A DNA stretch of 11,418 bases, taken from positions 1-11,418 of the forward strand of contig JAAAIG010000914.1 in assembly GCA_015852425.1 (NCBI GenBank). Reading direction: 5' to 3'. This document shows, piece after piece, positions 8,005-11,418 of the stretch. Source of the DNA: Gryganskiella cystojenkinii. Taxonomy: Eukaryota; Mortierellomycota; Mortierellomycetes; Mortierellales; Mortierellaceae. Each line of letters starts with the position of its first letter. Position 1 is the stretch's first letter. The notes below the pieces were generated by a model. That model saw only the letters and a list, made by a program, of their open reading frames with translations. It did not search any database and had not been told where the DNA came from. The position numbers were made by a program, and so were the translations under genes.

Positions 8005-8425
8005 TGTGTATGATATGAAAGTTGATGAGGTTCGAGAAAAAAAAAGAGAGGGTGGACTGGAAGCCAAACTTTGTTGAAAAAGAAAAAAAAAAAGAAAAAA
8101 AATTCAACGCGCCACCAAAACTCACCCAATAAAAATGCCTCTCTTAGAAATGACTGCTAAAGCCACGAGCCACCAATGGGTAAAAGTAGGCTCGGCCCAG
8201 TCCTCTCCGCCAGTGACCCATGCCTTGAACAGTCGTGGACTCGCAGAGAGGCTGGGTCGAGCCTAGGGTAAAAGTGCCATACAATTCCCAAGGTCTGGTC
8301 TCAAGAAAGGCTACAGACTGCCGTTGTTCAAAATACCCTCGTCCTGGCAAGAAAAGCATTCTTATCATTCTTCATTCCCTATTTCATTCCTGCTCTAGTC
8401 CATTTTAAAAGAAAAAAGAAACCCC
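8005..8425. promoter_or_regulatory. Divergent promoter region between the AIM34-like and F-box genes
   Basis: 421 bp between two outward-facing start codons. The left part (about 8036-8101) is a purine-rich strand with A runs, the leader of the AIM34-like gene. The middle carries the hairpin and direct repeats described separately. The part before the F-box start is CT- then A-rich. No gene is supported here. Confidence 0.55.
8178..8275. mobile_element. Possible miniature foldback element with flanking direct repeats
   Basis: Bases 8187-8214 pair with 8239-8265. There are 25 base pairs, one of them G-T, with a single bulge (8201) and two mismatches. The loop is 24 nt. The perfect 10-bp direct repeat GGGTAAAAGT flanks the structure at 8178-8187 and 8266-8275. 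Terminal inverted repeats bounded by a 9-11 bp duplication are typical of Mutator-type insertions, so a very short MITE-like element is a reasonable reading. It codes for nothing. A structured RNA or a promoter palindrome are alternatives. Confidence 0.45.
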
Positions 8426-10000
8426 ATGGCGCCTGTCCATGCACTCGACATTCCAGAGGTGCTCATCCACATTGCATCCTACCTCGCTATACCCGACCTG
8501 GCCGTCGCATGTCAAGTCTCCAAGACCTTCTTTCCGACCTTTGCAGGTCAACTCTACCGATATATCCGAGAAAGCCACTTTAGGGGTGAACGCGGCGATA
8601 CTCTTTTGAAATCCATGCCTCAGTATGCGAACTTCATCCAAAAGCTCGATATCCCCCCGTTCATGTCCCTCAAGGAATTTTATCCAGGTCCGAACCTGAC
8701 CCACCTCGTCGCTTTTTGGCCTCCCTATGTAACCATTGCGAACGTCGGTGTGATTCTCGAGATCCTGAAACAAAACCCAAGACTCGAGGTCCTCGAGATT
8801 CAATGCGCTCCCAAGGTTGTGCACAATGAACGCAGGGCCGCGGAGATGGTCAAGACGATTGCATCGCTCAAGAATCTGACATGTCTGGAGCTCAAGAACA
8901 TGTTGGGGGGTACGCCAAGTCATGCCAGACTGGTAGAGTATCTCGTCTGGAGTCTACCGATGATCGAGTACCTGAATTTCACGGTCTGGGAGGGTAGGGA
9001 GAGTATCTGGACGCAAGTTCCGTCCATTGGAGAGGCCGACCAATTACAGGATCTGGCAGACGATGGGGTTATTGACACCTCAAAGATGCTTCGCTTGGAC
9101 ATTTTGAGGATACAGACACCGGGACTACTCTTTCAGTCCGTGATCAAGATCTTGAACGCGAGTCCGCAACTCGAGTACCTGGAATGGGAAGAATCCAATC
9201 AGTATCGAACCTCCAAGTCCTCGGAATTAGAGCTCCTGGCCCATACCCTACATGATTCTTGCCCGAAAGTGGCCGATTTACTCCTTGGCTGTGAATGGAT
9301 CGACCAGGATGGTCTCTATTACCTTTTATCACGCTCGAGTCCACTGGCAATGACGCGATACTCGAGCAAACCACCAATCCCCGCGGCCTCGTCAGCATTG
9401 TCGTCGTCGTCCTCGTCATGGCTCCGGTTACGATCGCTCTACATGGAAAACGTGGATATTCAGGACGATCAGGTCCTGGAAGTCATTTGGAGCGGCCAGG
9501 AGATCTTGAAGGAGACGTTGGTCCTGTTGGAGCTGTACTGCCGAGGCGATAGGCCCGATAACTACCATGGCGGCCCGTTGGTGGTTCAGATCCTAGGAAC
9601 GTTTCGAAAACTCGAGTCCTTGACGTTGGAGAACATCACGGTTGAAGCGCACGAGTTTTTCTTTAAGGAGGAGGATGGGGACGAGAACGAGACAATGATT
9701 GGTTCTAGTTCAGATCCAATTGTAACACCCACTCCACTAGACCCCCTGTCTTCTCAGGCGAGGATCATACAGCCATGGGCTTCCGAAAATCTCAAAGTGT
9801 TGAAGGTTGCGATCGAGGGTGTAGGTCGTTTCTGGTGCCCACCAGGTCTTGTTTTGGAGAGGGATGATTTCATGCGCGGGGTGGAGCCAGTGGATCCAGA
9901 GGGGTCAACTTGCGTCTTCCCGTTGTACTATCCTATCAAGGTTCAATTAGACAAATACCCAAAACTAGATCAAAACGGCATCCGATTCATGTATTTGTGA
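8426..10000 (+). CDS. F-box protein with leucine-rich repeat-like region
   Basis: One exon, 524 residues. The first ATG of the frame opens directly into an F-box-like motif at about 6-46 (ALDIPEVLIHIASYLAIPDL, then CQVSKTF and LYRYI). F-box motifs bind Skp1 and bring targets to SCF ubiquitin ligases. The rest shows irregular leucine-rich strands typical of fungal F-box/LRR proteins: RLEVLEI (119-125), NLTCLEL (150-156), RLDILRI (223-229), QLEYLEW (248-254), RLRSLYM (334-340), KLESLTL (395-401) and NLKVLKV. A six-Ser run (326-331) and an acidic insert (414-421) interrupt them. The target is unknown. Large families of such genes are common in Mortierella-type fungi. Its stop lies only 90 bp from the stop of the convergent PIG-H gene. 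Confidence 0.85.
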   Translation: MAPVHALDIPEVLIHIASYLAIPDLAVACQVSKTFFPTFAGQLYRYIRESHFRGERGDTLLKSMPQYANFIQKLDIPPFMSLKEFYPGPNLTHLVAFWPPYVTIANVGVILEILKQNPRLEVLEIQCAPKVVHNERRAAEMVKTIASLKNLTCLELKNMLGGTPSHARLVEYLVWSLPMIEYLNFTVWEGRESIWTQVPSIGEADQLQDLADDGVIDTSKMLRLDILRIQTPGLLFQSVIKILNASPQLEYLEWEESNQYRTSKSSELELLAHTLHDSCPKVADLLLGCEWIDQDGLYYLLSRSSPLAMTRYSSKPPIPAASSALSSSSSSWLRLRSLYMENVDIQDDQVLEVIWSGQEILKETLVLLELYCRGDRPDNYHGGPLVVQILGTFRKLESLTLENITVEAHEFFFKEEDGDENETMIGSSSDPIVTPTPLDPLSSQARIIQPWASENLKVLKVAIEGVGRFWCPPGLVLERDDFMRGVEPVDPEGSTCVFPLYYPIKVQLDKYPKLDQNGIRFMYL

Positions 10001-10090
10001 AGATGGTTGGGTATATGAGCGATATTTTATCTCGCATTTTTTTTCTTCTATTTTTCTAGTCCGCCTGCTTATCAAAAAACGGTGTCTTGC
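10001..10090. other. Short convergent intergenic spacer
   Basis: Only 90 bp separate the F-box stop codon from the PIG-H stop codon. It is T-rich with an 8-T run and shows no AATAAA on either strand. The 3' UTRs of the two genes probably overlap. Confidence 0.6.
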
Positions 10091-10847
10091 TTAGGAGAAT
10101 TCAAGTGGGAAATCGGAATGATCCTTTTCATGAAAAATAATTGATCGTGCTCCGTGGTAGGCTTGAAGGAGGACATGGAGTCTCGGCAACAAGTTCTGAA
10201 AGACGACTACCATCCTGTCCTCGCCCTCGACAATGATCGCCATATATACGCGGATATGCAACATGGTGATGGCCTCGTTGATAATAATGTCTTGGATCTT
10301 GGACCGGTCAATGAACCGGGATGAGGATCGGCCACCTAGGTACACGGTCTTGACCTGGACACCAACATCTCTAATGACGAGAATTGTTTCTGTAAGGCCA
10401 TAGAGCCGATGAGGATTCGGGTTTCAAAGCGCGGTCAGTATTGAAAGTGAAAGGGCAGATTTGGTCCACTTTAACATCTTTCACTTAAAAAATGAACAAA
10501 CAAAAATACAGAGAGTGGGAAAAAGTCCCAGCTGCTACCTTCCATGACCATGAACAGCTTGAAGACTATCCGCGATAGGAACAAGAGGACGATGATCGTG
10601 TAGCTTGTGAAGGTTGGACCCTATCATAGACAGCATATAAAAATGAGATCTTCCAAGTTGATAGATATAAGTCCTGGACCTTTCATTTTTTTTTCTCTAG
10701 GTCGAGTCGAAGGGTTCTCACCAGAGAGTACACAAGGCTGAGACAGAGGGCGAGGAGCATAAAGTCGTTCGAGTTGATCCTTTTTGCATCACTGGTCATG
10801 ATGTACTCGCGCGTGTTGTCGGCATGGGCGTAGCATTGGAACGTCAT
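10091..10847 (-). CDS. GPI15: GPI-GlcNAc transferase subunit PIG-H (Gpi15)
   Basis: Three exons, 10847-10722, 10620-10539 and 10389-10091, make 507 nt and 168 residues (human PIGH has 188). Introns of 101 nt (GTGAGA..ATAG) and 149 nt (GTAGCA..ACAG, with a CTGAC branch-like site) join in frame at phases 0 and 1. A hydrophobic hairpin at about 28-42 and 48-68 precedes the PIG-H domain at 70-151. Domain landmarks are ETILVIRDVGVQVKT, FIDRSKIQDIIINEAITM, VVVFQ and LPRLHVLLQAYHGAR. These match human PIGH segments such as ETLLIIDSLGIQM and KVKDIVINEAIYMQKV. PIG-H is a non-catalytic ER membrane subunit of the complex that moves GlcNAc from UDP-GlcNAc to phosphatidylinositol, the first step of GPI-anchor synthesis. 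The start is the first in-frame ATG. A two-codon uORF overlaps it. The gene is divergent from the gene at the right edge. Confidence 0.92.
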
Positions 10848-10942
10848 GACATGGCTGCTTTGATGTTGATGTTGTCGTGGTTGTGCCTTAAGCGCCTTTG
10901 ATGGAAGTGGTGCAAGTGTAAAAGAAGCCTCGGAGGCTGATG

Positions 10943-10950
10943 TCACGTGA
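10943..10950. promoter_or_regulatory. E-box TCACGTGA (CACGTG core)
   Basis: A perfect 8-bp palindrome with a CACGTG core, the class bound by bHLH factors such as Cbf1-type proteins. It is 7 bp from the CRE site and about 100 bp before the GPI15 start. Confidence 0.5.
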
Positions 10951-10957
10951 ATGATGA

Positions 10958-10965
10958 TGACGTCA
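10958..10965. promoter_or_regulatory. CRE site TGACGTCA
   Basis: A perfect palindromic CRE octamer, bound by bZIP factors of the ATF/CREB (Atf1, Sko1) class. It lies between GPI15 and the right-edge gene. Confidence 0.5.
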
Positions 10966-11068
10966 CACTTTTTTTTTTTGCTTCTCTCTCTCCAATCCGT
11001 TATTTCCTCATTTCCTCATTCACTCTTTTGCCATCACCACTGACATCGCTTTCCGCCACTCACACGAT

Positions 11069-11120
11069 CAATCTACCAATCTACCAATCTACCTATCAAT
11101 CAATCAATCAATCAATCAAT
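11069..11120 (+). repeat. Simple repeat (CAATCTAC)3 and (CAAT)6
   Basis: Three copies of CAATCTAC (11069-11092), then CTAT, then six copies of CAAT (11097-11120). It lies in the probable leader of the right-edge gene. The 8-mer begins with the 4-mer, so one probably grew from the other. Confidence 0.9.
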
Positions 11121-11283
11121 CACCGACATCACCGAGAAAGACTAATCAAACGACCTACGACAGCAACGAACGAACACTCCGCAGCCGTGCAAACATAATC
11201 CTCCTTCTCTTTTCTGCTTCTTTTCTGGTTTCTTTCTGTATAGGTTTGACTTCAAGATACACTCGCACAAAGCGCCGCCACAT

Positions 11284-11418
11284 ATGGAAACACTTGCCGA
11301 GACGACACATTCAACCATGAGACTGGACGACATTTCTCTGGAACCCTTCGATATGACCTTCTCTCCTTCCTTAACCCCTCTCTCAAAGCCCGTCACTATG
11401 GATTCCACGCAGGGTCAC
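11284..11418 (+). CDS. N-terminus of an unrecognised protein (partial, runs off right edge)
   Basis: The first ATG after a leader of about 300 nt that has no other ATG opens a frame that stays open for 45 codons to the window end. The visible residues begin METLAETTHSTMRLDDISLE and are rich in Ser, Thr and Pro, with no signal peptide, membrane span or domain. The start looks sound, but the family cannot be told. A long CT-rich leader and a disordered N-terminus are common for fungal regulatory proteins, which is weak inference. Confidence 0.55.
   Translation, partial: METLAETTHSTMRLDDISLEPFDMTFSPSLTPLSKPVTMDSTQGH

Larger units (their letters stand above)
10848..11283. promoter_or_regulatory. 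Divergent promoter region between GPI15 and the right-edge gene
   Basis: 436 bp between outward-facing start codons. It contains an interrupted palindrome AGCCTC-G-GAGGCT (10927-10939), an E-box, a CRE site, an 11-T run (10969-10979), CT-rich sequence and a simple repeat. The stretch from about 10981 to 11283 has no ATG, as expected for a leader of the right-hand gene. A polypyrimidine stretch ending TATAG at about 11244 looks like a 3' splice site, but no good donor was found before it. Confidence 0.6.

Noticed and set aside
8005..8067. 21-codon upstream extension of the AIM34-like frame
   Set aside because: It would start on TTG. The first ATG is at 8004 and is followed by a typical mitochondrial presequence.
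8405..8923. Minus-strand open frame of 172 codons opposite the F-box gene
   Set aside because: It lies fully antisense to the F-box and first repeat region, has no domain, and ends in the A-rich leader. The plus-strand frame is clearly coding.
10848..10946. N-terminal extension of the PIG-H frame
   Set aside because: The frame is open but contains no ATG, only a GTG. The first ATG at 10847 gives a length and domain order that fit the family.

Overview
This is an ordinary stretch of fungal nuclear chromosome. It holds seven protein-coding genes, four of which are housekeeping or organelle genes that can be named. The spliceosomal introns are short (85 to 193 nt) with GT..AG ends, and three of the seven genes contain them. 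There are runs of T or A in introns and leaders, CAA/CAG-rich glutamine tracts, an F-box/LRR-type protein and a four-helix MARVEL-like protein. Together these suggest a Mucoromycota fungus, most likely Mortierellomycotina (Mortierella relatives). That placement is inference from gene style, not from a marker gene.

Layout, left to right. Positions 1-2341 (minus): an RTC5-type TLDc protein with an N-myristoylation motif and one intron, whose C-terminus runs off the left edge. Positions 2778-4202 (minus): proteasome subunit alpha-6 (PRE5/PSMA1), rebuilt from six exons, the first of which codes only for the start methionine. Positions 4203-4940: a divergent promoter region. Positions 4941-5813 (plus): a four-helix MARVEL-like membrane protein with a glutamine-rich tail. 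Positions 6055-8004 (minus): a large mitochondrial SAP-domain, single-membrane-span protein resembling yeast AIM34. Positions 8005-8425: a divergent promoter region with a long hairpin flanked by 10-bp direct repeats. Positions 8426-10000 (plus): an F-box protein. Positions 10091-10847 (minus): the PIG-H/GPI15 subunit of the enzyme that starts GPI-anchor synthesis, rebuilt from three exons. Positions 10848-11283: a divergent promoter region with a CACGTG E-box and a TGACGTCA CRE site. Positions 11284-11418 (plus): the first 45 codons of an unrecognised gene that continues past the right edge.

The genes do not form a pathway or cluster. They cover protein turnover (proteasome, F-box), vacuolar ATPase regulation (RTC5), GPI anchoring and mitochondrial membrane biology, which is normal for a fungal chromosome. 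I found no new multi-gene system, CRISPR array, tRNA, rRNA or autonomous transposon. The most unusual items are the small foldback element at 8178-8275, the start-codon-only first exon of PRE5, the roughly 130-residue insert inside the TLDc domain, and the minimal uORF overlapping the PIG-H start codon.
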